DNA from: Paralvinella palmiformis
Lineage: Eukaryota; Annelida; Polychaeta; Terebellida; Alvinellidae
DNA: 64,000 nt
Reading direction: 5' to 3'
NCBI GenBank assembly: GCA_025642065.1
Contig: JAODUP010000041.1
Location: forward strand, 1 to 64,000
In this document: piece after piece, positions 1-12,510 of the stretch
How positions within the stretch are numbered: position 1 is the stretch's first letter
Layout of the letters: each line of letters begins with the position of its first letter
The notes under the pieces: generated by a model
Database searches by the model: none
What the model was told of the DNA's origin: nothing
Seen by the model: only the letters and a program-made list of their open reading frames with translations
Program-made: the position numbers and the translations under genes

Positions 1-2014
1 TAGCATTATACTCAGTAGCCAACCAGAAAGAATCGCTGACATGAAGAAAAAAATGTAGACAAAGTTACGATGTATCTGAGGTCAAAACTACTAATATAAT
101 TGTTTGCTGATCAGAAAAGTTAATTCCTTTGATGTTTGCCATCTAAAGCTGTACTTAAGTTGCATTTTCTAGTGTATACCGTAAGTATATTCAGCTTGAA
201 GCATTTATTGTGTCTGTTGGTGTAGTCTTCTCTATATGAATATGCTGCATGACGACACCAAAAGCCATAATTCTGGAAGCGAATGGTCTTAACTTTGTTG
301 AATTTCAGGATCAAAGCAGTAGTCGCAGGTTGGTCCATATTGCGGCAAGATGATGGTAAAGACAGGTTCTTTGTGAGTAACTATTTCGGTGTGACGGCAG
401 TAAGACCTTATTATGGCGATAAGATAGGTATGTTAATCTATATGATGTGATCTTAAGGGCAGTTTGAGGGGAAATATTTCATTTTCACGTTTGCAGTTTT
501 TAAAAGAATATTGATGTTTTATCATATATGCGTGGCAGGTCTTCGAACCACCCAAAATTCGTGTTCACATATCTAACTAAATTATGACTTGGATATATAA
601 ACATCACGTTATGGATGAATATAGGAGCGTCATCTTTGCTCTTGTACGAGTTGAGCGCCATCACATGGGTAGAAATGGTAAATAGGGAGGAATTAATTGC
701 TGCAAAAATGGTAAATCTGACGCGTTCTCATATATAATATTTTATCCAAATAATACAAACGTTTGACCACATTATGTTCTACTTTCTCCTACTTTTCTCC
801 TATTTTGGGTTTAGAAAGTCCTATTCAGATTACACAGATAAAAATATACTTTAATGATTTGAGTAACCAGTGATGATTCTATATTATTCATTGCCTCTGT
901 GAGCATGGTATAAGTTTTAGCCAGGCCAATGATTCACTCTATATGAACTCTTTTGCTAGCAATTTTCTGATTTTTCATGACTATTGTGTCATACATTCTA
1001 TTCTGCTTCCGAAAGAATGTTTGAAAGTTAATGGTAACCATGTGACTTTCAAATAAATCATGAACATTAAACCCTTTGTCAACCATGTTACTGTCAACTG
1101 GGTCACATATTTATATCAAATTTGACCGTTCACGGATTTGCTGAGCCACCATATGCTGATGACACACAGGACACCAGGTGTAACTCCCACAAACAATTTA
1201 ACAGTATTTTTATTTTTGTAAGTAGAAAATGTGGCCTGTTGAGCGATTGGTTGTTTTAGTTTCTTTATGGGACATTCTGTACCATCTACCACCATTTTCT
1301 TTAAAATCTGTTGGTGAGAAATATGAGACAACGTCCCTTTGTGGCCACCAAATGACAGTTCCCGATTCCATAGCCACGAAATTCACCCAGGTGACAAATA
1401 TATTTGTCACAGTGGCTTGTCACAGCGACTGGATTCAAACTGTGTTTTTTCCCCAACCCAGCTTGATTAAAGTTAAAACAAACTGATCCTCAATAGATAT
1501 TGGAAGAATTACACCATGAAAATAATTGAGTTCAGGTGCTGCTGATCCTAAGGGGTGCTAAGCATGAAGAAAAACTTCTTATAATGTTGTAGACCAGTAT
1601 AAACATGTAGCCCTTCTGGATTGCTGGTGAACCACACTGCAGAAACTTTGATCGCTATATTGCTCTGTGTACTTGTAGTACGTGTATGAACAACATTGGT
1701 CTGTGTTCAGCAGTCCTTTTGTGGTTCAACTATGTAAAGATGAAGAAAAAAAGTTAGTTATTAAACAATGTTAATTTGATTAATGTGTCAAATATAATTA
1801 TTGCACCATTCATGTTCTGTTATTATTATGTATTGAGCTGCCACCAGTAAGTGGTGAATACTAGCCTAGCTAAAATAGCACAATCCAGGTAAGACATATA
1901 TGTATATTTAACTAAATAACAACATACACACATAGACATATTTGTATTCCCATATCTCGCTGGCCCTTACCCGACCCAACCTCCTCTACCTATACCATCT
2001 TCTAAATATGTCAT
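1..2014. other. intergenic, no gene recognised
   Basis: AT-rich non-coding sequence. Short open frames overlap on both strands around 1,116-1,486 (one contains WWPQRD and GGRWYR), but none shows a recognisable domain or a convincing pair of splice sites. Nothing else stands out. Confidence 0.5.
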
Positions 2015-2335
2015 GGTTTTGTTGTTCGGGGAGAATCCCCAGGCTGTCGCTTAATCAGCACAGCCTCTATGTTGGAGTGGTTGAGAAACCTCCTCCCCCA
2101 CCACTCACAGGGGAGCAGTACGGAAAAATGTAGCCGAAATACCCTGGTTTTTAACGTCCCCCTTTATTTTAAATAATTCAGTGGAGACGGCAGCGCCATT
2201 TAAAGTGGTCAGTCACCCACGATGTAGTGAGCCGAGAAATTAATCCCTGGAAAAGTTTCAACCTCTTACGGGGTTCGAACCTGCGACCGTTGGCACCAAG
2301 TGCCTGGTGCTTAACCGCTAGGCCACCGGAGCTCA
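2015..2335 (-). mobile_element. tRNA-derived SINE, family 2 (minus strand)
   Basis: Read on the minus strand from 2,333, the sequence starts with a tRNA-like head: an A-box-like GGCCTAGCGGTTAAGC and a B box GGTTCGAACCCC near 2,271-2,284. A non-tRNA body follows towards 2,015. This head differs from the commoner SINE family elsewhere in the window. The far end is uncertain. A piece of the same body (TCCCCAGGCTGTC then CACAGCCTCTA) recurs at 26,093-26,126, so it is interspersed. Confidence 0.6.
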
Positions 2336-2339
2336 CTGT

Positions 2340-4214
2340 AAAAGAAAAATAATAAAAAAAAAAATGTCATACACGATAACAGCCTATATATAGTTATATT
2401 TACAGCCGAGTTGATCAATAAAAGACGCCTATATATATTTTGTAATATACATCTTGTCACAAAGTATCGTTAGAAGAAATAAAATATACAATTCATAACG
2501 AATTGTTTATGCCTCATTTCAATTACATATGTCACAAAACTGGATTGTAAAAGACAAACATATTTTCATGTTCATCAATAAGATGTAATATCATTGCTTA
2601 AGTATAAATGAAACAGACCAAAATGTACTAATAAATGGTTTGACAATAGTCTTTATTTCAGTAGTTCGTATGGATGGTTTCACCTTTCCATTGTCATTTT
2701 ACCAAAGCGATGGGATTGCTTAGTGAATGTCCAATTCCAAAGAAAGTCTGTGAAGGACTAATATTCACCTGTTCGAATTTATCTTTAGGTTCTGGTTTAA
2801 GTATCTCAATGACATGTTTTTTTCTCTCCATTTACCAGAATCAAAGCTTGGTATGCTGCACTCCATTTGTTTCTGATCTCTAGTTTCAGATATAATGAGG
2901 ATTTTCTCGGCTAAGTCAGAGAATAGGAGAGCCATTTTCTGTGCCAGATACTGTTCGACACACTTATACTGTTGATCGTTTTGATATTGATCGATTTGGT
3001 AAAGACCACCGTCAGTGCAAGAGTCTCTATGCATGACGTTTTCTTCCGCTTTGGATCTTTAATTGCTACATATCTAAAAACATGAGGTAGGTTGTCGATA
3101 TTGTCCCGGAAAATATTTGAGAGTTTATAATGAGTATGACAAAGATTTCGAGGTGATATAGATCATATCAATAACACGTGATCTGCCTTGATATATTTGA
3201 TGAGAAATAAATAAATAACATATCTGCTGACAATCAGCGAGAATAGATATTTGGCTGCTTTGTGGGGGGGGGGACACATTTAGTAATCGATATACAGAAA
3301 TATAAATATATGAAGAAAAAAAAGAACAAATACTTCAGAATGATAGTGAACTGGTGATTTATATGTCCAGAGTCCAGCTCTCTGACCACATAACTCGAAG
3401 CTATATATATTTGAGGCATTTGGTGCCTCCACAGTCACACTCGCTACATAATACTACCTGTCTAGGTGGAGGACCTTTCTTGCTCATTTATAGTACCCGC
3501 TCAGGTCAATTGGTGACTCACATTCCTGTCACAGCATACAGGGCATCGATGGGAGGAAGTTGGTGGCAAAGGAAAGTTGTGCGGTTTATGGCTGATTGCT
3601 TAATAAAGGATACTGTCCATAATCCCGAACATTGACCTAGCAATTCACTTCTGGTCCGTGAGTGGGATGATTGTTATTGTTAGCAATACATCTGGTACTA
3701 CATACAAGACCGATTAATGGACATCACAACTGATGGTTTATGGTTATTGGTACATTTTCTTCACTAATTCTAAATCAGCAATTATTCCACCCACTGCATA
3801 TTTGGCAGAGAACTGTCTGGAGCTGTTTTGGTTATGATAATCGCTACGACAAGTTCATCTTGAAACTCTGAAGACCCGAGCTATTGTCACCGTCTAGAGG
3901 TTGTCCATCATGTCATTGCAAAGGGCGAGTCTCTAGACAAGACAGGCGTTCATAAAACAAAATCAAATGTATTTGGGCTATTTGCTAGCACCCCAAAGAC
4001 ACCCGTTAAACCTTGATCATGATTAAATAATGTCTCAGAAACGTTGTAGTTTGTTAAACGAAATAATTTAACACCATCTATCTGATATTGTCACAGCAAG
4101 CTTACACGCCCAGTAATACTTACAGATAGGTTGTCATGATTGTGGAAGCTATAAGTGCAAACAGCTCGGCTTATTCTCATGCCGATACTTAATGACTGCA
4201 GAAACATATACACA

Positions 4215-4250
<36 letters not shown>

Positions 4251-5184
4251 GATCTATTTTCTACCTACATTATCCCCAGTACATTACGGAAACGAGGTGA
4301 ACAATGAACGACGTCTGATCCGGTAAACTCCCTCATGCAGCAAAACAGAATAACCCATTTTGAGGGAAATGACCATAACATAATAATTATGTTTATATTT
4401 TCACACACACTGGTGAATCAAATATCCGCTAGGGATATATTTAGCCTATGATTACACTGAGCCAGAAATTGAACGCGCTCATATTGCTTTCTTGTTCCTG
4501 ATTTCCGGCAGGCATGACTTGATCGAGTTACTTCCGGTCACTGTGCCATCGCCACCTCTCTCAGACCAATCACAAGCCGTGCTCGCTGACTCAGGGTAAG
4601 GGGCTTCGGTTAAGATGAGAATCAGACGGGGTTGGGTCACTCCTGACAGGTGTGCACTACATGAATACGGATGTACCTGTTTTATAAAGATTTTGTTATC
4701 TTACGTCCCATCCATCTTCGGCCGATTTGTGTACATGTGTCTGTCTCAGTCGTGGCTTATATCTTTAATAAACTCGTTATTCATGTTATAATTAATTATG
4801 TGTGGGAGTGACAAACTTAATTAGGTTTGTGTGCGAAATGTTCTAGTGCTACCCCGTGCATATGTTTCTTTATTATTGCATCATTAAATGCCATTTCCAG
4901 ACAAGAACAGTGAACTATATATTGTCCTAAGGCATATGTATTCTTGAAACATTCGGGTTATCAATTATACCACACAGTAATTCATCTCCGTTACAATAAT
5001 GAAGTTTTGTGGTCCGCTTTCACTTTGATTAATTTCGCGTTATTGACACACCGTTTCCTGACGTCACATCCTGGCGGCTGCGTATAGAGTCCAGGGAATT
5101 GGACAGCTAATAAAGATGATCAGCCTATTTAATTTAATCTTGGCTATGAAGGCGTTCTGTTGACACGGCAAATAGCATATACAT
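2340..5184. other. intergenic, no gene recognised
   Basis: AT-rich non-coding sequence. An 89-codon minus-strand frame (2,765-3,034) and a 93-codon plus-strand frame (3,354-3,635) have no recognisable domain. A more GC-rich stretch at about 4,490-4,640 carries GACCAATCAC, TTCCGGTC and TGACTCA, and could be a promoter or CpG-rich 5' exon, but nothing downstream ties it to a gene. Confidence 0.4.
4215..4256. repeat. (ATCT)n microsatellite
   Basis: About ten tandem ATCT units, the last one varied to ATCG. Confidence 0.9.
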
Positions 5185-5598
5185 TTACAATACTCGTTGG
5201 GAGAATTGGAGGTATCCTTTAAGGTGTTTCGCCAGATAACGCATAACCAGTATTGGAACCATTTCATATAGCGACACGATCACCCTTGCATCCTTTGTTG
5301 CTAAGTAGGTTATTTCCGAAAAGGACATTATCTGGTCGGTGCTGAAGTGAACGACGTCGACGCTAAAACACACGAATGTTGTAAAATCTTCTCTGTGTGT
5401 ATGTGTCATACAACACATCACTATATGGCATTCATCGACGCAGCTCATGCGCGAATACCTCTCGTAGGGCGTTGAATTAAGACTGCTAGTTAAATAACCA
5501 CGCTTAACCTGTCTAAGCCACATAGGTATAATGAAGTCAGCATCGACTGTGGTGGTTAGAAAAGACATAGTAAAGCATACGGCAACAAACAGAGACAA
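5185..5598 (-). CDS. possible exon of a secreted, cysteine-rich (PAN/apple-like) protein
   Basis: This is an open minus-strand frame of 137 codons. Its first codon is TTG immediately after an AG (5,600-5,599), so it is better read as an internal exon than as a start. The first 20 residues (ending TTTVDA) are hydrophobic like the end of a signal peptide. A cluster follows with Cys spacing C-x3-C-x4-CC-x13-C inside SCVDECHIVMCC, which loosely resembles the PAN/apple-type cysteine modules common in molluscan secreted proteins. The remainder (from about codon 80) may be intron read-through. No upstream start exon or clear donor was found. It could be a chance frame. Confidence 0.25.
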   Translation of the reverse strand: MSLFVAVCFTMSFLTTTVDADFIIPMWLRQVKRGYLTSSLNSTPYERYSRMSCVDECHIVMCCMTHTHREDFTTFVCFSVDVVHFSTDQIMSFSEITYLATKDARVIVSLYEMVPILVMRYLAKHLKGYLQFSQRVL

Positions 5599-5599
5599 C

Positions 5600-6921
5600 T
5601 GTCAGGTAATGATTGGATCTTCTTAAAGGTATTTCGGCTGTTCCTTAACACCCGAGTTGTGTAAATACGAGGTTAGGACGTTTATAAAGTGTTTAATAAG
5701 CGACAGGTATGTAGTGATGTACCCTTGAGCAATGTGTAAAGACTCGATTTTCGTTTAAAAATATTTATTATTATTATTATTCTGTAAATATCTTTTACTT
5801 CCTCTTAACGCTGGTTCTATAATGTGTAAACGAATTGTATGTCCTAAATTTGAGCTTAATACTGGAATGTTGCTTGTACGTGCGTGCGTGCGTGCGTGCG
5901 TGCGTGCGTGTGTGTTGTAATTTCACGATAGTTCCATTGAATCCTCAATATAGCCAAATATCGTCCTCTGCTAACATAGCCAAGCAAACATCATATTTTG
6001 CCCAAAGACTTGTTTATTAATAACGAAATAAGTATTCTAGTGGGTGAACGCTGATGATAGTGGAGGAAGAAAAGTGCTATTAGTACTAGAATAGTAAAAC
6101 AAATACTATTTTATTACCGATAGATAGGACAAATTACAGAATTACATGAACAAATGTAACTAACTTTTAATAGTATCAATTATAAAATCAATCATAATCA
6201 CCATTAGTAAGCATCAGAAAAATTATTCCGACATTAATTTGGAATAAAACTTTTGCTTTTCCTTTGTTTGCAATAATATTTTTCGGTTGTTGGCATTTGG
6301 ATGTTATCGTTGAGTTGAATTATTTTGACTCAGAGAAATTTCTTTTGTATCTTAATAAGATAAATTGGTCCTGGAATAAGCATCCCAATCTTTAAACCAT
6401 CATGATATCATCTCAGTTATGGTGGACTCGCATTTAAAACATTTAAAAGTAGAAATTTCACCAGCCGCAAAACAAACCGCAGCACACTCAGACAGTAGGC
6501 ATACTTTGTTAAGGATTTATATTTAGAAGGCCTGCTGCTTACACCGACTCAACTCGTGAGCCAATGATATGTTGCACATCCTAGTAGTTGGTAGACTACA
6601 TTTGCTACTCTTATGTGCCATACTAACCCACTGCGAGCTTCTTTGGTCGCAACTAGTTACTTGAGTCACCGTCTGAACGCTACGATTCAGACCTAAAGAC
6701 CTAATAAAATCAATCAGCATGACAACGTCAATGTTAATGGCCTTCTAAAACCCGCCCAGTAAACAAACAAGTTCTATGATGGATCTTCCAGAGGAAGTGC
6801 TAAAGCATTTCACTTCATGTTATTGTATCTATATTATGGGATCTATGTTATTGTATATAAAGCTTATGTTCTGTTGACATCATCACGGTACACAAAGCGA
6901 TCCATTCTAAGAATATAGGGT
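5600..6921. other. intergenic, no confirmed gene
   Basis: AT-rich sequence containing a (GCGT)n run at 5,876-5,910. The frame starting ATGATGG at 6,776 reads MMDLPEEVLKHF and could be the missing first exon of the UEV-kinase gene downstream, but it has no good donor site in the right phase. Confidence 0.35.
5876..5910. repeat. (GCGT)n microsatellite
   Basis: Eight or so tandem GCGT units grading into GTGT. Confidence 0.85.
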
Positions 6922-7118
6922 GGGCGTCTCCGTGGTCTAGCGGTAGCGTGCTGGACCACAGATCACTACCACCCGTGTTCGAATCTCGGCGTTGGCATGT
7001 CTGAAGGTTGTTTCATATTTGACTTCGTTTCATTACCTTAAGAGGTCACTCGGCCCATTTAGGCTACCTTGTGCACAAAGTGGCCGTAAAACATCAATCA
7101 TCATCATTTTCATCATCT
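6922..7118 (+). mobile_element. tRNA-derived SINE, family 1, near full length
   Basis: The head starts GGGCGTCTCCGTGGTCTAGC (A-box side), with the B box GTTCGAATC at about 6,979. The body contains GGCCCATTTAGGCTACC and the conserved 3' tail GTGGCCGTAAAACATCAATC, followed by (ATC)n. Full or partial copies occur at 13,382, 15,443, 16,504, 38,898, 48,893, 54,375 and 57,505. It is a Pol III-type retroposon, not a functional tRNA. Confidence 0.85.
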
Positions 7119-7844
7119 TATCAGATCCAGGTGTATAATTATCTCTTTTTGTTTACATATCATTAGTTTATCCAGATTCCGTCATTAACTAACTCACTCT
7201 TTCATTTAAACTATCCATCACAACAATCAAATAAATACCAATTAGATTTATAATAACCTAAACATTAATTCATAGTCCACTAACTTAATGTGTACTTTAT
7301 CAGATTATGTCGATATTCGGCATCGTTTCTTTCATATTACAGAGAACGTGTTAATCGAAAGACAAGACGTCAAGTGAGAGAAAGTTTCCTTTCTGACGAA
7401 CAAGGACAAAGATAGCTGATGATAACAATGGATAACATCGTGGAAAGGGCATTGTTACTGCACGTAAGGATTAACATTGTTAATAGAGATATATTCGTCA
7501 TAGTAACATCGATACGTATGATATTATCCAACGCTTGTTGTATGATGGACTCACAGATCGTTTCTTGGCCGCGATTCATTTAAAGAAAACATTCTAATAA
7601 TGGACATATTTATGCTTAAATATATTTGCAGGCATACGTAATCGAATGCTTTTATTGTGTATTTATATTGTATATTTGAAGTTGGTCACTTGAGTTCTAA
7701 CGTACAACTTATTTCCTATTGTGTCCATCTATTTATAACGTATATATCATGCACCACGCATACATGATAATAATAACAAGCTACAAATACACGTTACCGA
7801 CATAAACACTACTTCTTTACTGAAAAAATTGCTGTTTCGTTCAG
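7119..7844. other. sequence between SINE and first recognised UEV exon
   Basis: AT-rich and non-coding by eye. If the missing first exon of the UEV-kinase gene lies upstream, this is intron; otherwise it is intergenic. Position 7,831-7,844 supplies the acceptor GCTGTTTCGTTCAG for that gene. Confidence 0.4.
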
Positions 7845-8784
7845 TATCGAAGACCGTTTGATGTCAGCAGAGCAATCCGGGAAGTCAACGAATATTTTAC
7901 GCTCTTTACTTTAGAAATATTGCCATACGGTGAGTTTGAGTGTTATCTTTCTAATAACATTTTGATTTTGCTCCGCAACTCCTTGGTATTAATTTAATGA
8001 AGCATTTACTTCTCTTTAGATTATGAGAATGAACGTAGAGAGAACTTGTTGATTATCAGAGGCAACATTCCCGTACCTAGCTTCAGTAAATTTAAAGTCA
8101 CCTTGATGTCATGTAGAAGTCAAGTTTCTGTAATCATTTATGGTGACTTCAACAACAATAGTTTTTTAATCGTGTCTTAGGACGAACCGTACCGCTTCGA
8201 ATATGGCTGCCGCTGGAATTTCCGATGGAGCGGCCCATCGCCGAAATTATTGACGCTGAGTCAATGTTGAGGAATCCGGCGGGAAATTTAGATGACAACA
8301 ATAAGATTCGACACAATTACATCGAGCAGTGGAATGAGGTAAATCAACCAAGTCAGTTATTAAAGGTGTTCATTCTATGGTGTTTTCATCGTACGATCAT
8401 GAATATTAATTTCTTTCGACATTCCATCACACAATAACAACAAAACAAAACACTACCATTGTTATTGTTGCTGCTGCTGCTTCAACGGCTACTACTACTA
8501 CTATAACTAATATGACATATTTATGCTACTATTACTACTTAGTTTCAAACTTGAGCAGAGTCTGCTTTATTATAATTAACCTGATTATTGATTTAAGGGC
8601 TCCAACTTAGTGGACTTTATCCAAGTCTTAATCATAGACTTCACGATCTGCTTCCCGATGTTTGACTTTAGATACTTCGACAAATGGAAACCTGCTTTGG
8701 TCAGTGTGGAGAAGACACGACAGTGCTTTCCCGGATTGATTCCATCGTGGCAAAGAAATATCAATAATGGTTGTAATAATAATA

Positions 8785-8829
<45 letters not shown>

Positions 8830-9715
8830 TAGGCCTGTTGGTTTAGTTGAATATAACTTAATTCTCTTTTATCGAGAAATTATCCATGTAAATGTCTGTT
8901 GTGTTCTGGAAATAAAATAGATAATTGTTCTTTATATAGGTTGTCATTCTAAGTGTTTCATTGAACATGACTGACAATATGCTTTTAACAGTTCTCATCA
9001 CCAAGAAAACATCAACCAGCTGTAGTATGAGTGTGGAATAATGGAGATACAGTACAACGCCTCGTTGCGGCCATGCCTGAACGACGGTCAGAGCTTATAA
9101 TTCGGCCAGATTCTAATGCGTATTACGGCCAACACTTGAAGTCCCAAATGCCAATCGAGGCCCCCAATAACGGCCAATCAGCATATAAAACTGACCGCCC
9201 GCGGCCAATCTCAATGTTACCTGACCGCAGCAAGTCACCGTGATGATAAGTAGTTTCGAAACACGCAAACTGTTGAATTAGATCAGTTGCTTTTGATTAT
9301 CAGTGTGCCTCACCATGCCACAATGTTTGTGTTCATTGACTGTTGTTTAATTACGTGCGTAATTTTAGATTTTTAATGGACACGCAATACGATCAGAAAT
9401 ATAAAATATCTGAAAATGGCTACAAAAAACGAAATGAACTGTCAATCAAACAAAAAGTAAACCCGTTGAAAAATAATGATGGTAAAATAGTTCAATAACG
9501 TTACGAATTTGTACACATCTATCACAATGAGATGTAGTTGCATAATATTATTTTTATTTTTATTATGTTTCCGTGAATAAAATTTGGTTTTAACATGTGC
9601 TAATGTTTATTCCGGCATGGCTGAAATTGCAATATTATTGTCTTATATTGCTGCCATTCCTCAATTACGGCCATGAATCACTGGTCCCAATGATGACCGT
9701 AATCCAGGCGTTGTA

Positions 9716-9811
<96 letters not shown>

Positions 9812-10363
9812 GTGTGTGTGTGTACGCGCACAAGTTCACCTTTATGTATGCACATTTTTCAGATAGAGATAGTTTTGTTCTACAACTAATTGGCCGACTA
9901 CTGGAAGCTGAACAGTGTGGTGTTACCGTCCGTATTTTGTTGGCATCAAACTTCCCGACAGAAGCACCTAATATATATATGATGCCTGATGACGGGATTA
10001 GCCCGAGAATTATAAATATTACAGATAATAATGGCAAGGTTATCCACACCTATTTAACAACCTGGAGCCATGTGAGTAAATCTGAATTAAGCATATTTAT
10101 TGTATGTCTATAATTGCAAATTATTCCACACACACACCACGCACGCACGCACGCATGCATACATGCATGCACGCACACACACGCGCACATGCACGCACGC
10201 ACGGGACTGGTGAGACATTACACATGTCTCAGCAAGAAAAGTCGCCACGATTCACGATTCGAGAATCTCTGTGCCTGTGCCTTATTTTACACAGCTAAAA
10301 CACACACACACGCACGCAGCACGCACGCACGCACGCACGCACGCATGCATGCAGCACGCACAC

Positions 10364-10436
<73 letters not shown>

Positions 10437-11094
10437 CCGCAAAGTAGTTTGTGTGAGCTTGTGCGATGTCTAGTGGAAGAGTGGCGAGAAGAATATCGGA
10501 AGAAAGAGCAGTCAGCTACATTTAACTTGAGCTCCACTTCCAGTAAACAAAGATTAGAAAGAACCCAAGTACCGGAAGAAAGGTCACATTTAATACTAAA
10601 ACATGCCGGATCGTCACTACCAGGACAACCTAAACCTCAACCATTACCTACTCAACCTCCTCAGACAACACCAAGAAGAAAATCCTCGGCAAATCTCCAG
10701 ATAAGGGATTTCATTCGTCAGGAGAATCTTTCAAAAGCCACCGAAGTTCAATTAATAAAGAATAGATTTAGAGATGACTCAGGTAGGGAGGAGGGGGGGG
10801 GGGCGTCATTTTGTTCACTTGTCTTAATGAACACCAACAAGAACGTTCACTGACGAGAGAAAGATGATCATGGTGCGTGACTGATGTGAAATAATGTGAC
10901 TATCACACTAATAATTCCTAGTCAGAAACTAAAATTGTAGAAATAATATACAATCTGTTTACAAACAGATCTCGTAAACAAACAAACAAACAAACAAACA
11001 AACAAACAAACAATATTATATTATATTATTATACACTTTAATTACTACATATTATTATCATTGTCTCCATCGTCGTTACCACCGTCATAGTTAA

Positions 11095-11142
<48 letters not shown>

Positions 11143-12021
11143 TGTTTTACTCACCACTAGTATGTGTTCCATTCGTTACTAATAAAGGTGAGAGAAGCGA
11201 GATGGCTACCAGTGCTACTACAACAACTACTACTACTACTACTACTACTACTACAGCTGTTACTACTTCAGATTTATTCTGTCGAGGTTTAAGACGTCTT
11301 CTGGATCCAATCATAGTTAATAACCGAGATTTGGACCTTGGACCCCAGCTGGGTAAAGGTATGTCTGATGACCAGTTGGTTATACAGCTGTATCTTGATA
11401 TGATATGATTGTGGTATATGGGAGTGGCTAGTGGCCTGTACATCGATATCCAGATGTGGTATGACTGGGAATGATTGTGGTATATGGGAGTGGCTAGTGG
11501 CCTGTACATCGATATCCAGATGTGGTATGACTGGGAATGATTGTGGTATATGGGAGTGGCTAGTGGCCTGTACATCGATATCCAGATGTGGTATGACTGG
11601 GAATGATTGTGGTATATGGGAGTGGCTAGTGGCCTGTACATCGATATCCAGATGTGGTATGACTGGGAATGATTATGGTATATGGGAGTGGCTAGTGGCC
11701 TGTACATCGATATCCAGATGTGGTATGACTGGGAATGATTGTGGTATATGGGAGTGGCTAGTGGCCTGTACATCGATATCCAGATGTGGTATGACTGGGA
11801 ATGATTGTGGTATATGGGAGTGGCTAGTGGCCTGTACATCGATATCCAGATGTGATATCATCTTGGTTTTGTCGGAGCTCTACCTTACATATGTAAGTAA
11901 CAATTATATATATCTGATCTGCTTTTAATGATGTCATCGGAAAATAAATATAAATACTTGAATAAGTTAACTTATGAGCGAAGATTTTGGACTTCCGTTG
12001 ACAGACAGATTAGACCAACAG

Positions 12022-12083
<62 letters not shown>

Positions 12084-12451
12084 CACACACATAATATATA
12101 CACATACATTAACGTATGTATAATTTGGCAATTTACAGGTAATTTTGGCATTGTGTATAAAGGATGGTTAAAGAGAGATAACACTTCAAACCGTGAAGTT
12201 GTAGCTGTAAAAACAATTAGAGGCGAGTTAGGGAACCTTTCATATATCTGTTTATTTCAACACATTATCAGTAATCTGCCACAACAATACTGTTGTTGTT
12301 ATTTTGTTACTGTTGTTGTAATGTTTAAAGTCATCTTCATGGTCTGTAATTACACGGTGTTGTTACAATTGGTACTATTATTGTTGTTATTTTTGTCGTA
12401 ATGTTTTATACTGTCGTTGTATATGTTGTTGTTCTCGTCGTCGTAGTTGTC

Positions 12452-12510
<59 letters not shown>

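Larger units (their letters stand above)
7930..9862. other. intron 1 of the UEV-kinase gene
   Basis: It is bounded by donor G|GTGAGT (7,929/7,930) and acceptor TTTTTCAG (9,862). The overhanging G joins AT to give Asp, keeping phase. Inside are an (AAT)n run (8,774-8,828), a short GC-richer patch with ATGGCTGCC at 8,203 whose frame soon stops, and the (TA)n(GT)n tract. A 9,040-9,720 stretch repeats the word ACGGCC several times. No exon inside fits the phase. Confidence 0.6.

Noticed and set aside
1210..1486. Overlapping frames on both strands near 1.2-1.5 kb
   Set aside because: Neither strand shows a domain, and the two frames cannot both be coding.
2765..3034. 89-codon minus-strand frame as a gene
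   Set aside because: Composition is protein-like, but no domain, signal or supporting splice context was recognised. Chance or old transposon sequence cannot be excluded.
6922..6995. Functional tRNA gene
   Set aside because: The tRNA-like head continues into a conserved body and (ATC)n tail repeated across the window, so it is a SINE. The same applies to the copies at 15,443, 16,504, 38,898, 48,893 and 57,505.
8203..8338. ATGGCTGCC start and a 38-codon frame with a donor at 8,339, as first exon of the UEV-kinase gene
   Set aside because: The 7,929 donor and 9,863 acceptor fit each other exactly (G + AT = Asp, continuous UEV homology). The 8,225 frame ends in phase 0 and cannot join 9,863, while the ATG at 8,203 reaches a stop after 16 codons.
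11147..11928. 165- and 230-codon repetitive frames on both strands
   Set aside because: They are products of the 66-bp minisatellite, which is divisible by three. They lie in an intron of the UEV-kinase gene.
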